Source of the DNA: Polytrichum commune
Taxonomy: Eukaryota > Streptophyta > Polytrichopsida > Polytrichales > Polytrichaceae
Assembly: GCA_950295325.1 (NCBI GenBank)
Contig: CATNTY010000055.1
Location: 1 to 32,160, forward strand
Reading direction: 5' to 3'
DNA length: 32,160 nt
Below, in pieces: positions 1-10,519 of this stretch. Within the stretch, counting starts at the first letter, position 1. Every line of letters starts with the position of its first letter. The notes under the pieces are model-generated. The model was not told where the DNA came from. It did no database searches and saw nothing but the letters and a program-made list of their open reading frames with translations. A program made the translations under genes and the position numbers.

Positions 1-303
1 CTCGATCAATCCAAACTTCCTCACCAACTACCTCCAAACTACAAAACCTTAAACCCTCCTTTGTAACACCAGCCTCCAATAATCACCAAACCCCTCGAAA
101 TATTGATCTAGTTTGAGAAGTGCAAACACATGATGCAATGCGAGAGTATGGGTTGACTTCTTTGGTGGTTTGCATTAATGGCAGACCCCATGATATAAGG
201 GAGAGAAATGTGACAATAAGAAGTGAGATTTGAACTACGAGCTTTTGTTCCCTAGGGTATCAGGGTATTAGAGAACGAGTGACATTACGGAGTGTAGGGT
301 GTA
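1..303 (-). mobile_element. Partial TIR element with TA ends (copy 1)
   Basis: Bases about 121-303 are the reverse complement of 9272-9470, matching almost base for base across the terminal repeat and about 120 bp of interior. The terminus reads CGGAGTGTAGGGTG followed by TA (302-303). The rest of the element would lie to the left; bases 1-120 do not match the copy at 9.3 kb, so the interior differs or the copy is cut by the window edge. A frame on the plus strand ending in TGA at about 238 is shared with the 9.3 kb copy (see findings). No transposase was recognised. A non-autonomous DNA transposon is the best reading. Confidence 0.6.
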
Positions 304-1600
304 GATCCCTCCCCCAAAGAGCTCGATGGGGATGCAATAGAGTCCTGCTTTGTGCTCTGTGCCCATGGCTTTTAGGGGTTAAGTTCAAGATAACTATAAA
401 TGGGGTGTACGGGATTAAGCCTGTGGTCAGTGTTGTTGCTTTTGGTGGAGCGCCCTCCCAAATGAGCTTTTTGAGGGGAGATGTCATGCTTGAATGGAGC
501 ACAGATCCAGCGCTCCCCCAACATCGGGCAACCGACAATTAGAATTCATATCCAACTCAAACAGTGTCTGGGCATAATCAATGGAGGTCCCATTGTTTCC
601 AATCTAACCAATTGCATCAGTGTTGATTTGTGAGAAAGGGTCCCTGTCTTTCATGTGACAACCAATTCTTACTTCACCGCTTTTTCGACGAGCTGGTCAT
701 ATTTCAACATATTTTTCGACACCTCAAATTTCAAATGGACAGCTTTATAAATTCTTACTAGTTTTTATTATTTTTAAGTCACAACATATACAAGTTCACC
801 GTGTATATATGGTGTTGAGTATCACATGCGTAATAGAGTCTCTTACCCTATTTTGAGGCATATGTTAGGTTACAGTAATGATTGACAACTTCACCATTAG
901 TGTCACCTCATGACACTTGGAGTTCAAGTCTGCTTACTAATATCTTGGATGGAATATGTTCAATAGTGTTATGAGGTGTATGCCAATGTTACACAATGCT
1001 CTACAAGTCAATTAAAGTATACACAAATGACACTTGGCATTAGTATGCTCAAGAATATCTTCCTTTTGCATACTAAATGTAAACATGTGATACTTTGCCA
1101 TTAATAGGCTCAATAATATGTTTTCTTTGCATACTAAAACAAAATACTATCATCTCAAATATTGCAATATGCTAAGCTACATATCATAATGGAAATGAAT
1201 TTTCACTTCAAAAACGTACTTAAGTTGACAAATAATATCATATTGGCAATTAGTAGTCGTGAAACTTTGAGACCTCTAGGCATTTAGTTTAGGTTGTTCC
1301 GAATCGCAAATTGTGTATGTGACACTAAATACCATTGTACAATTCGAAACAATATGAAATCAAATCATCTTCTTTATGTAGTTGTCAATGACCTCTACAA
1401 CTACCATTTGTAACTCTATAACCCCTTCCCTAAGCTTATCTAAGCTTCTTCCAAGCAATAGAGCTCCCCAAGGCAACTACTAACAAATTTGGACAAGATA
1501 AAAGCCACCAAGAGGTGGACCAAAAAAGATTTCCGGTGATTAGATATTGACATGCATTATGAAGTTTCACATGTCAAGTGACAAGCATTCAGATATTTTA
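304..1600. other. Intergenic, no gene seen
   Basis: AT-rich sequence without a convincing reading frame. The only internal structure noted is a diverged direct duplication of about 50-60 bp (about 1028-1078 and 1088-1138). Both units carry a tail like TTTGCATACTAAA. The frames at 260-542 on both strands overlap the end of the TIR element and look spurious. Confidence 0.5.
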
Positions 1601-1617
1601 TAGCCCATTAGCTAGCT

Positions 1618-1790
1618 GGGCTAGCTCATATTTTTCAGGCCTCGATCTAGCCATAGCTAGGCAAGTCCATTTTTTTTAAGGCCTCGATCTAGCCATAGTT
1701 GGGCTAGCCAAGTTTTTCAAGCCTTGATCTAGCCATAGCTGGGCTAGCCAAGTTTTTTTAAGCCTTGATCTAGCCATAGTTGGGCTAGCT
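1618..1790. repeat. 41-bp tandem repeat, array 1 (about 4 units)
   Basis: Units begin near 1618, 1659, 1701, 1741 and 1782 (partial). Each has the pattern GGGCTAGCC, a T-run, then AAGCCTTGATCTAGCCATAG. The period is 40-43 bp. The core GGCTAGCC is its own reverse complement, so every unit carries a dyad. Units 3 and 4 are nearly identical apart from T-run length; the others have drifted. Confidence 0.85.
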
Positions 1791-2308
1791 GACCTAAAAA
1801 ACTAGCTCAACTAACTCATATGTTGAATTCATAGAGGCGTCGTTTCATCAATACAATCATATTTCATATCCGTCAAAATCACTCATCTTCATTCTTGTTG
1901 CTCGCCATTCTCTACCAACAAACCATCATCATTCTTTATCTGCATCTCCTCATCGAGAATAGGGCGATTTAAAATGTGATTCTTCCAATTGGAATTGTCT
2001 AGCAAGATCAATAATTCATGACCGTATGTCATTAGATGCTTGTTCAACTTCAACATCATTGACGCCTCTGCAAATCCTCCCCAAGCGATGATCTCTCCAG
2101 GGTGATGATATCATTTAGACTACTGAAGTCACATTCTAGCCCACTTGATCCAGGCTTGGATGCTAGCAAAGCGACAACTCCTTCTGCCAAGCTGGACATT
2201 CTAGATTTTAGCATTTAAAACCACAATGCCCTAGAGTCAAGTGTGGCTAGGCGTTAGCTTGAGCTAATTGAGCTACCTAACCTATCTTTAGCTAGCTAAT
2301 AACTAGCT

Positions 2309-2450
2309 GGGCTAGCTTGTATTTCTCAAGCCTTGATTTAGCTATAACTAGGCTAGCCTATATTTTTCAAGCCTCAATCTAGCTATAGCTGGGCTAGCCC
2401 ATTTTTTTCAGGTATTGTTTTCAGCCATAACTATTAGCTATTGGGTTAGC
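2309..2450. repeat. 41-bp tandem repeat, array 2 (about 3 units)
   Basis: This is the same unit as the array at 1618, in the same orientation, with unit starts at 2309, 2350 and 2391 (period exactly 41) and a degenerate continuation to about 2450. The unit at 2391 contains the perfect 10-bp palindrome GGGCTAGCCC. About 520 bp of unrelated sequence separates the two arrays. Confidence 0.8.
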
Positions 2451-2480
2451 CACTAGCCCAAAAAATCCATGGGCTAGCGG

Positions 2481-3750
2481 ATGTACAAGATTTGCAAGCA
2501 TTTTGGGAGTGATTTGTCAAGTGATAGGTTGAAGGTCATGGCCCTCTATCTTCTGACAAATCAAATGGGACCAATGATAGTGATTGGTTGTCAAATGGGT
2601 TATGATAGGTGCAGAAAAACAACCTTGAGTTACATGTTGACATCATTCGGGAATTTCTTGGCTAGGGTGTTGAGAGGATTGTTACATTTTTTATTATATG
2701 TATTATGGTTTGTTTGCTCCCCCACTCCATATGGCAAGGCCAAACTAGTGCCTTGTCCCGCATGGTTTCGTAGTTCGCCCTATTTGACTTTGCCAAGAGG
2801 CCACCGATGAACCATAGTTTGTCTTGTTTTTCCTTTGGAACTTGCCACTGGTTGGTAACCACTACAATGGCATGGTTCAACCATTCAACTCTTTGAGCTT
2901 CCAAAGAGGGTGGGGTCATATTTCCATGTAGACTAGTGACTCATACCCCACTGATAGTTTTGACCATGTTTCCTGGCACCGTACCTTACAATGTTAGACC
3001 TTTTTCTAATTTCCACCAATGATTGAGAGTGATGTGGATGAGAATGAGATAGAAGAGGTAGTTGACACTCAATCCCATCCTAGTGGAGTTGGGACATCCA
3101 TGAAGATGCCTAAACCCCCTCACTTGAGAGAGGTTTACATTGATGCAATTTGGCCACAAGATGTCATTGCTTTTGAGCCCTTGCCCAAATCCTTCAGTGG
3201 ACCAAAGGTACTCCCATACAATTTTACAACTATATAACTATTCTACAAGCAATAGTATTTAAGAAGAAGGTCATGTATACAGTCCATATCATAGTCAAAT
3301 GTGTGAGTTGGCAGAAGGAATGGAACAAGATTTTAATTGATGAAAAACTTGTGCAAGAAGTTGGAAAGATTATGCACACCCCATGTTACCACCAAGGGAG
3401 CAAAACCCACCACAACAAACACAAATGGTAGCATAAATCATTGATGTGGTGCTGAAGAAATGGATTTCAATAACCAATTTGGGCTGGAAGTTCCACTATC
3501 GGGACAGAAGGAGCATTTGCGTGCCATTCATGAACAATACAATCAGAGGAGGACAATGAAAAAACATGGGTGCGACAAGGGTATGGAATGTGAATGTGTT
3601 AGAGAGCACGTTTAAAAGTAGAATTTTTTTTGGGGGGGGGAATGAAGGACTTCACCCAACACCACTGCTTGGGAAGCTCAACAACAGAAGTGGGAGGACA
3701 AAGCATGCACAACTTCTCCATCACCACCTTAAGAAAAGGCACCAAATCCA
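2481..3750. other. Short unrecognised frames, possibly decayed coding DNA
   Basis: Several short frames lie here: 2662-2919 on the minus strand (85 aa), and on the plus strand 3019-3237 (72 aa, acidic start), 3273-3431 (52 aa, His/Lys-rich end) and 3460-3615 (51 aa, with a CDKGMECEC cluster near the end). The three plus-strand frames follow one another in different phases, as a frameshifted old coding region might. No domain or motif was recognised in any of them, and the composition could also arise by chance. A T8G10 homopolymer junction lies at about 3627-3644. The region ends at the solo LTR at 3755. Confidence 0.15.
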
Positions 3751-3754
3751 AGGG

Positions 3755-4727
3755 TGTTGCAACCCTTGCTAGCTCCCCTTAACTATCTTGGTTATTTTTC
3801 AATTCTAGCAAGAGTTACGAGCGTTGACCCTTCGCATTCCAGCATGCAAATGGTTAGCTCCCAATACCATGGACCTCTTAGTTCATAGGAGGGGGGCCAA
3901 CCCTCCTACACTTGCATTCGAGACTCACCGCTTAATCGGTAACCAATGCTTAGATGTGGACTTCCATCCATGGAAGTCCAATCTTTAGTTGATCTTTAGT
4001 TGCCGGAGCAACACTATAGCAACCCAAACCATACTAGGTAACTATGCCCCCATGTTGGGCCAATGCATGTGGAGGCCGTGCCGTTCGGCCTCGGGTGGGT
4101 TTGGCGGGCACACTGCCTTCCCCCATATAAGCCTCTAGGACCCTATGCAGGTCCCCTACCCCACCGTCAAGAAACATTTTGTGTCTCTACCAAGAGTTGG
4201 GGCCAAGTAGACATTTTCCCTTAGCCGATGGAGCTAGAAGCCCCCGACAGCTTCAGATCACCATAGCTTCCTTGTATGATCTTTGATGCTCACATGAAAC
4301 CACTCCATCCTCATCTACGTTCCATGTAGATGCTGATGGACTCCTCACTTGCCTCATTTGGGCAAGTATTGAGTAAGTTATGCCTATTCAAACCTTGGCA
4401 GTCTCGGGAGCCACTCCCACGCCACTGCTGTACCAGGGCATTGTCCAACACCCCACTCGAATTGCCACATCTCCTAGCTCACACCTCCAATTGAGGTGCT
4501 CTTAAGCATTCTAAAATCCGCGCTCCATAAGCTAGGCATAGCTGATGGCCTTACCCTCATGCCTCCTAATCTCCGTGGGTGGGAGGTGTTCCCAACGCTC
4601 GGGGCCCTCACTCACACTAGGATCACTTGGGCCCTCTCACCAACGGCGTCACAAGTCCCGGGTGTCACTCCGGGGTCCCCTTGTGCCCATGGTGTTTTGG
4701 GCACTCCTCATGGAGAGGTGCGCGACA
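3755..4727 (+). mobile_element. Solo LTR, family A copy 1
   Basis: A 973-bp unit starts TGTTGCAACCC and ends GTGCGCGACA, giving the TG...CA termini and short inverted end of an LTR retrotransposon. It is flanked by AAGGG (3750-3754) and AAGGA (4728-4732), a 5-bp target duplication with one mismatch. The same sequence recurs at 24381-25299 in the same orientation, which independently fixes both ends. There is no second LTR or internal coding region between the duplications, so this is a solo LTR left by recombination between the two LTRs. A TATA-like CATATAAGCCTCTAGG block near 4124 is kept in the other copies and may be the old promoter. Open frames inside it are not genes. Confidence 0.85.
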
Positions 4728-5399
4728 AAGGATAAGAAACCTTACATCTCACTTATAACCATACTAACCATCTTCTAAAACCAAATGTGTATTATTTGAA
4801 ATGCTCTTGTGTAGCAATAGAGTGGCTCTTGTGTAGCAATTACTTTACACTACAAAACGACATATTGTAATGATAATTGCTACTCCAATCAAAGTAACAA
4901 CCTACAAGATTGGATGAAGGGGTGGACTACTGTAATGCCTTCAAGCAATGACATTCTATCTACTATAAGCGTTCAATTGCACCACATTCATTCATGCCAA
5001 CCATCTAAGTTCATCATAAGTCCATTATTTCATCCTCCACAAAATTGTTCTTCATCCAACCTAAAACATACAAGCTTCATCAAAATTTCATCCATCGCTA
5101 CCACGAGGGTGGGGATGGGGAGAGTGAGAATTTTGCTCTACATACCTAATTTTTTTGAATTCTATACTAGCCACCCTAGGTTGGGTTGGCCAAGTGGTGG
5201 AAGCATGAATGATTAAACCACCCTTCTAATGAATAGTATTCAGATGGGTGACATTTTGCCAACTTATATGCCAATACTCTAATCAAAACTACAAGTAGAC
5301 CTTTCTTCTCTAACTTTGTTAATAATCAGTAACTCTATCTTTAACTACTAATTCTACCTCATGCTTCTAAGCCTCAAACGTTGCAAAACCTTCAACAAC
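4728..5399. other. Intergenic, no gene seen
   Basis: AT-rich with no supportable gene. A 15-bp block CTCTTGTGTAGCAAT occurs twice, 26 bp apart, at about 4800-4845. The 100-codon frame at 4914-5216 has no recognisable motif and is probably chance. Confidence 0.45.
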
Positions 5400-6250
5400 C
5401 ATCAATACAACCAAAGCTAGTAACACAAGGGTAAAGACATGAGCATTGACTAGCTTGTGGTGTCCGGATTCTAGAATGTTTAAGAACTCCCCAATTGGAG
5501 GTGTGAGCTATGGCAATTTAAATGAGGCGCTACCTAGGGACAACGCCCAACAGTCAAGAGGGCATTGTGGGGGGACAACAATGACTTGGGAGTGGTGCCA
5601 AGACTACCAAGGTTGGGACAATTATAACTCCCGCAATATTTGCTTAAATGGGACAAATGAGGATTTCATGGGCATCTATCCAAAGAATAGATATCGATGG
5701 GTTGGTCACATGATAGAATCGGAGATTAGACAACAAGATTATGGAGGTTCAAAGTTGCTTGGGGACTCTAGCCCTAGTGGCTAAGGGAAAACGTCTACCA
5801 GGCCCAAATTGTTAGGAGAGAGACAAAAAATTACATGGTGGGATGGTAGGGACCCCGTGCGGTGTCGTAGAGGCTTATGTGGGGAGGCGGCTTTGCCGAC
5901 CGACCCTACCCACTACAAAATGTCGTGATTTCCACAGGCATTGGCCCAATGTGGGGATGAAGTTGCCAAGTATGTTTTGGGCTATTGTATTATTGCTCCG
6001 ACAACACAATGATAAACTTAAGAATGGATGGATATGAGTAGAAGTCTGCACCTAACCATTGGCTACCTACTAAGGAGAGAGTCTTGAATGCATGTGTATG
6101 ACGGTTTGGTAACCAAGCTATGAGCTTGGAGGTTGGCATGTGGAGTTAACTATGCATGTGTGTAGAATATGCAAGGCTAGCGGTCATGACACATGCTATA
6201 ATTACGAAACGGTGAAGATAAGTTATGGCGAGCTAGCAAGAGTTGCGACA
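5400..6250 (-). mobile_element. Diverged LTR, family A copy 3 (inverted)
   Basis: On the minus strand this region follows the family A LTR almost from its start. It reads TGTCGCAACTCTTGCTAGC at its right end (6250 leftwards), then the block matching CATATAAGCCTCTA near 5870, and the block TCACACCTCCAATTG near 5495-5509. It is clearly more diverged than the copies at 3.75 and 24.4 kb. Roughly the last 150 bp of the LTR cannot be traced, so the left boundary is only approximate and no target duplication can be assigned. The frames at 5446-5784 and 5843-6037 lie wholly inside it and are not genes. Confidence 0.7.
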
Positions 6251-6905
6251 AAGACAGGGTGAACCTCCAAGTCAACAGTGTTTAAACAAATGTTGTCTCA
6301 TGGAACTTCTAGACATAGTGGTCAACTATCCCTACATCTAGAGATAACATATTATGCCAATTTTTCTTTTACAATATGGTTGAAAGCGAGGCATATATTA
6401 TATTGATGTGACCCATATATATCTCCTTTTGATATAAGCTTCAATCACTGCTTGAGATGTGGAGTTATGGAGTCTCAAGTCTTTGTTTCAATTTGACCAT
6501 CAAGTTGATATTAGCCTCTACCTCACATAGGCTATCACACTCCGCCACTATGGGAATTAGCCGGTTCGATAGCCATCATGATGCACTTTTAGTTCCACAA
6601 GCCTTTTGGCTTCCCCAACTTTACAATTGATTTCATTTTATTGCTTGAATTTTTTTTTAGATTTAAGCCTCAAACTTGAAGGTGGGCAAAAACTGCTTCA
6701 AAATTGCATATGGAGGAAAACAATATGACAAAAGATGAGGAATGAAAAGTACATCCACAGTGTCTTCAAGCACTATTCAACATTTGCAAAATTGATAAGT
6801 GAATCTCCCATTTGTATTGATAAACAAAAGACAAGGAGTGACAGAATAAACTTAGAAGCATGTATAAAGGTTATAGAATAATACATTCTTACTAGAAGAT
6901 GGTGA
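6251..6905. other. Intergenic, no gene seen
   Basis: AT-rich sequence with no frame, repeat or element that I could support. Confidence 0.5.
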
Positions 6906-7053
6906 CATAACATCATTCAGATTCATAACAATGTTTTGTGGGACTGACAATTTTCCGCATAATATCTCTCATATTCAAATTGAGTATGGAAAATATTCCG
7001 TGAAATATTGTTAGTCCCACATAACATTGTTATAGAACCCGAATAATATTATG
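6906..7053. mobile_element. AT-rich foldback MITE-like hairpin
   Basis: The 148-bp segment folds back on itself around 6979-6980 with almost no loop. The left arm begins CATAACATCATTCAG and the right arm ends GAATAATATTATG. The best-kept inner block (AACAATG, then TGTGGGACT, then ACAAT) pairs across the hairpin with few mismatches. Arms that meet at the centre and lack any coding sequence are typical of foldback MITEs. No target duplication is evident, so the superfamily is unknown. Confidence 0.65.
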
Positions 7054-7459
7054 GACAAGACGGTCATTATAAACACTCAACTATCCGAAAGGAGAAATAG
7101 AAAATAAATAGAAAATAAGGGCTCTTAAATAATGACAGACAAGTTCCATATTCAATGTAAACCCAGTTGCAAGTTAGCCATATTCAATATCTGAATACGG
7201 AGGCCAATAGATACAGAGAGCATTGTACGAACACAAATCAAATGGGAATCCCAGGCCCATGGAATTGTGTTACATTAGCTGAATAATCTTATGTAAGTGC
7301 ATCAACTCAAATACTTATATCCACGGAGATTGTGTAAAACAAATTGGGTGCCTAGAACTTTACCTCCCATGATGAGTAGATGTGGCAAGTAAGGATTGCA
7401 GGTGTCATGCATTGTAGGCAGTTACTATTTATTTGTTATTATCGGTAAAATAAAGGTGC
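7054..7459. other. Intergenic, no gene seen
   Basis: AT-rich sequence without a supportable frame. The family B repeat probably begins somewhere between 7413 and 7465 on its right side. Confidence 0.4.
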
Positions 7460-7828
7460 TCGCCTGTGAGCCCAAAATGTGCCCACATGTGGTGATTAAC
7501 TCTTCGAAACCAATTTTAGTTTGACTTTGATGTGTTATGATTATTCACAAAACATAAAAAGAGTGAAGAGTGGTGTGGATTTAACTTTAGGCATTAGGTG
7601 GTGTTGTGTGATTATTTCAAGGGTTGATTTCAATAAGAGTATGCCTTGATAATGTGAGTAGGGGGTAAGGTGAAGCAAGGTGAGCTCCGCGGGTTAAATG
7701 CCCACTTTTGGATCCACCTTGTTAGTTTAGGAAGAAGGAAGCTTGGTGGATGGGGATTAGTCCCTACTTTGGAAGAGAAGGTTAAAGGATTGTGAGTGGA
7801 GGTGCTAATCCTCTCACCCTATCCTCAC

Positions 7829-7859
7829 CTCTCTCTCCCTCTCTCCCTCTCTCCCTCTT
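7829..7859. repeat. CT-rich microsatellite (CTCTCTCC-like)
   Basis: A run of CTCTCTCC units lies within a pyrimidine-rich stretch that continues in interrupted form to about 7900. Confidence 0.8.
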
Positions 7860-8153
7860 TGCTACTTAAGGTGTTTTTTCTCTCATTTACCTCTCTCTCC
7901 ATCAAGCGCTCTCAAGAGAGCAAGCTCTTAAGAGCTTGAGCCACGTGTGTGGGTTATTAGTTTTTAGTGAAGTTAGTTAGTTAAGCTCCCTCTCTCAATG
8001 CCTCCCAAGTGAGTGCGCTCTTAGAGCTTGAGATTGCCTAGGAGGATTAGGTAGTTGTTAGTGAAGTTAGTGTGGTAGATTAGTTCATTAGTTAAGGAGA
8101 AAAAGAAAGAAAAAAAGAAGAAGAAATTAGAGAACATTTGATTAGTAGATGAG

Positions 8154-8655
8154 GTGGTTGTGTTTAAGGGCAGTTTAGGGGGAGAGTTACCAATTTCAAG
8201 CTGAGGCCCAACTGGTCGACCCAGGCTGCGACTGCAGCTAAGCTGCTGGAGAAGGTGGTTGTGTTAAGGGCAGTTTAGAGGCAGAGTTACCAAATTCAGT
8301 CGGAGGTCCAGCTGGTCAACCCAGGCCAAGACTGCAGCTAAGCTGCTGATACAAGGTGGCTATGTTAAGGGCAGTTTAGAGGCAGAGTTACCAAATTCAG
8401 TCTGAGGCCCAGCTGGTCAACCCAGGCCAAGACTGCAGCTAAGCTGCTGATACAAGGTGGTTGTGTTAGGGGCAGTTTAGAGGCAGAGTTACCAATTTCA
8501 AGCTGAGGCCCAGCTGGTTGACCCAGGCTGCGACTGCAGCAAGGATGCTGGAGAAGGTCGCTGTGTTAAGGGCAGTTTAGAGGCATAGTTACCAAATTCA
8601 ATCCGAGGCCCAGCTGGTCGACCCAGGCTGCGACTGCAGCTAAGCTGCTGGAGGA
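8154..8655. repeat. 100-101-bp tandem repeat, five units
   Basis: Units start with GGTGGTTGTGTT or close variants at 8154, 8254, 8355, 8456 and 8556. Each contains AAGGGCAGTTTAGAGGCAGA, CCAGCTGGTC and GACTGCAGCTAAGCTGCTG. Units 2 and 3 share AACCCAGGCCAAGACTG, while units 1, 4 and 5 share GACCCAGGCTGCGACTG (with one change in unit 4), so the array grew by duplicating blocks. The period of 100 or 101 is not a multiple of three and the units contain stops, so this is not a protein repeat. It lies inside the minus-strand family B copy and is absent from the other copies. Confidence 0.95.
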
Positions 8656-8661
8656 GAGACA

Positions 8662-8745
8662 ACACCAAGAACTAATTGGCAGCAGACATCACCGAGAACT
8701 AATGGGCAGCAGACTGCACCGAGAGCTGATTAGTTGCAAACCACA
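8662..8745. repeat. 27-bp tandem repeat, three units
   Basis: Three units of the form CACCGAGAACTAATGGGCAG follow the 100-bp array directly. They have a period of about 27 bp and the third is diverged. Confidence 0.8.
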
Positions 8746-8961
8746 ATTAGGATATCTAGGGGTTAGCAAGGCTAAGCCCAATTAGTGGGTGTTAGCACAT
8801 AAAAAACTAGATCACATTAGGCCATTTAGTGGTGGCTAAGTAGTTAGATTCATTAGGCTAGTTTGTGCCACGTATGGGTTTGTATGAGTGTGTTTAACCG
8901 TTGAGAAAAGTGTTTTTCAACACTTGCACCTCTCGGTCAAAATAACTCACTTGCATTATTA

Positions 8962-9126
8962 ATGGAGGATGTGGAGGATTCTTGCAATGGCAAGAAAAAG
9001 GAAGTGAAGATTAGAAGAGCGAGGGGAATGTCCTTAAGGGCATGTGTGGCTAAAGCCGCGGGTTGGACTCTTGAGAAAGCCAACTCTACCACACGCCAAG
9101 AGGCTAACATTAATAAAGTACAATGA
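8962..9126 (+). CDS. Small hypothetical frame, 54 aa
   Basis: An ATG-to-TGA frame of 54 residues with an acidic start (MEDVEDS) and a basic stretch (KKKEVKIRRARG, residues 11-22). Nothing in it is recognised. It lies on the plus strand inside a repeat whose apparent sense strand is minus, which weakens the case for a gene. A frame of this length is expected by chance; it is listed only because its composition is protein-like. Confidence 0.12.
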   Translation: MEDVEDSCNGKKKEVKIRRARGMSLRACVAKAAGWTLEKANSTTRQEANINKVQ

Positions 9127-9273
9127 GTTGAAACAACATGTGTTCCTTTGAACATGAAAATTACCTGGCACATGGTTCAAGGTTGTAGGAGATACATGTG
9201 ATTCTCAAAGCCATCACCCGGACTAGGACGCTTAAGGGTGGTGGGTTTGGCCTCACATCGCCATGTAAAGCTA

Positions 9274-9753
9274 CACCCTAAACTCCGTACTATCAACCTC
9301 CATAATGTCACCCACTCTCTAATATCCTGAAACTCTAAGGAACGGATGTTTGTAGTTCAAATCTCACTCCTTATTGTAACATTTCTCTTCCTTATATCAT
9401 GAAATTTGTCATTAATGCAAACCACCAAAGAAGTCAACCCACACCCTCGCATTGCGTCATGTGTCAACAATGCCACCTTCTTATTCTTATTCTTATTCTT
9501 CTTCTTATGCCACTTGTTGAATGTTGGTGCATCGTCTGCCACATCGTCCAAGAAGGCCAAGTGGAGTGGACCACACTAGTTTAGGTGATAGGAGAATGAA
9601 TTCAAAAGGTCCTCACATCTCCTTTGTGTTATTCCATAATGTCACATGCTATACTAATTCTATAGTATCACGCATCCATGTTAACACTACAAAACTCCGT
9701 AATATCACATGCACTTTGATTGCCACAGATGTGATACTACGGAGTTTAGAGTG
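9274..9753 (+). mobile_element. Complete TIR element with TA ends (copy 2)
   Basis: The element is 480 bp, bounded by TA (9272-9273 and 9754-9755). The left end CACCCTAAACTCCGTACTAT pairs with the right end GTGATACTACGGAGTTTAGA, which is followed by GTG. A second inverted pair lies just inside the right end: AAACTCCGTAATATCAC faces GTGATACTACGGAGTTT across about 22 bp. Partners are at 1-303 and 24328-26170. TA duplication with CACYCTAAACTCCG-type ends suggests a Tc1/mariner (Stowaway-like) MITE, although the ends are not the classical Stowaway consensus. The interior holds a (TTATTC)n microsatellite at 9479-9508 and a minus-strand frame (9357-9560) with a Lys/Asn-rich stretch created by it. 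Confidence 0.75.
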
Positions 9754-9755
9754 TA

Positions 9756-10515
9756 TCCCCACTTAACTAATATATAATTTACTTTTTTGTGTGTACTGTA
9801 TTGCCGCTCTTGACCTCTCTCTGCCTATAAGCTTAGCTCCCCCATGCCCATACCTTATCTTACTTACATGGATATCTAGTTTATTAAAAGTTGATCTAGA
9901 TTCATCCACATAGAGCCTCACATGGAGATAAACGTTTGCCTCTTATCTCTCAGTGGTTCTTCCAAGACTTATCTGTAGACAAACTTATAGACCCAACAAA
10001 ATAATCAAAGCAAATTGAGAGCTTTTCTCTAGCATCAGAGGCAAGAAAACCCTTAAATTCAATTGTTGTTGCTTTCAAAATCACGTATCTTTCAAGAGCC
10101 CTTTACATAGAAAATTCCATAGCCCCCACCTCGGCTACATCTTTGAGTGGTCTACACTAGTATGCGCTATTAGGTTGTCCCACGCTCTTTTTATCAACAT
10201 TCCAATTTATATATTGTAACTTTCCTATACAGGTGAATAGTAACAAAGTTATAAGTAATTGTAATATTGTTTTCGCCATAGATAAATTGCATGAATAAAT
10301 AGGTAACCTATTTGTGAAGGCAATCTAACTGCACATAGTAGTGTACATAAAGTTACCCATGGGGATATGAGAAGCTACGCTCAACGGATTTTCTCTGCAA
10401 GAGTGTAACAAATTTTTTGATCACAAGGGATCAACCTCCTCCCACACTTCCACAACTTGGACGAACTAACCCATATACTCGTTCCTTGTTAGATGCCTAA
10501 ACCCTTGCCTTTGAT
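9756..10515. other. Intergenic, no gene seen
   Basis: AT-rich sequence without a supportable gene. A block at about 10300-10335 (like GTAACCTATTTGTGAAGGCA) resembles one at about 27090-27125, hinting at another old dispersed repeat. Confidence 0.4.
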
Positions 10516-10519
10516 AGAG

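Larger units (their letters stand above)
1601..2476. mobile_element. Possible element bounded by TAGCCCAT/ATGGGCTA
   Basis: The segment starts with TAGCCCAT (1601-1608) and ends with the exact inverse ATGGGCTA (2469-2476). Next to each end sits an array of the same 41-bp unit, in the same orientation. Short inverted ends plus repeated subterminal motifs are typical of several plant DNA transposon families, including hAT and CACTA. However, the 8-bp ends are short, no target duplication is visible outside them, and no transposase is present. The two arrays might instead be remnants of one larger satellite-like block. Confidence 0.25.
7460..9257 (-). mobile_element. Repeat family B, minus-strand copy
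   Basis: Read on the minus strand, this segment starts near 9257 with TGTGAGGCC and the block AAGCGTCCTAGTCCGGGTG (about 9219-9237). That is the diagnostic start of family B, also seen at 21599 and 31790 as TGTCAGCCC. It ends near 7465 with a block reading CACATGTGGGCACA then GGGCTCACA, also found at about 23110-23140 in the plus-strand copy. Just before it, both copies carry CACT, a T-run, then ATGTTTT. Shared start, shared end and collinear spacing argue for one element about 1.5-1.8 kb long. A TGTCAGCC-type start suggests an LTR, but no target duplication was found. The middles of the two copies do not match. Confidence 0.5.

Noticed and set aside
4496-4778. Two frames that share a peptide (LGSLGPSHQRRHKSRVSLRG) with one at 25140-25355
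   Set aside because: The agreement arises because both lie in copies of the same LTR, not because a protein is conserved.
5446-6037. 112- and 64-codon frames
   Set aside because: Both lie wholly within the inverted, decayed LTR copy 3.
8154-8655. 100-bp repeats as a protein repeat or CRISPR-like array
   Set aside because: Units contain stops and the period is not a multiple of three. There are no short conserved repeats separated by unique spacers.
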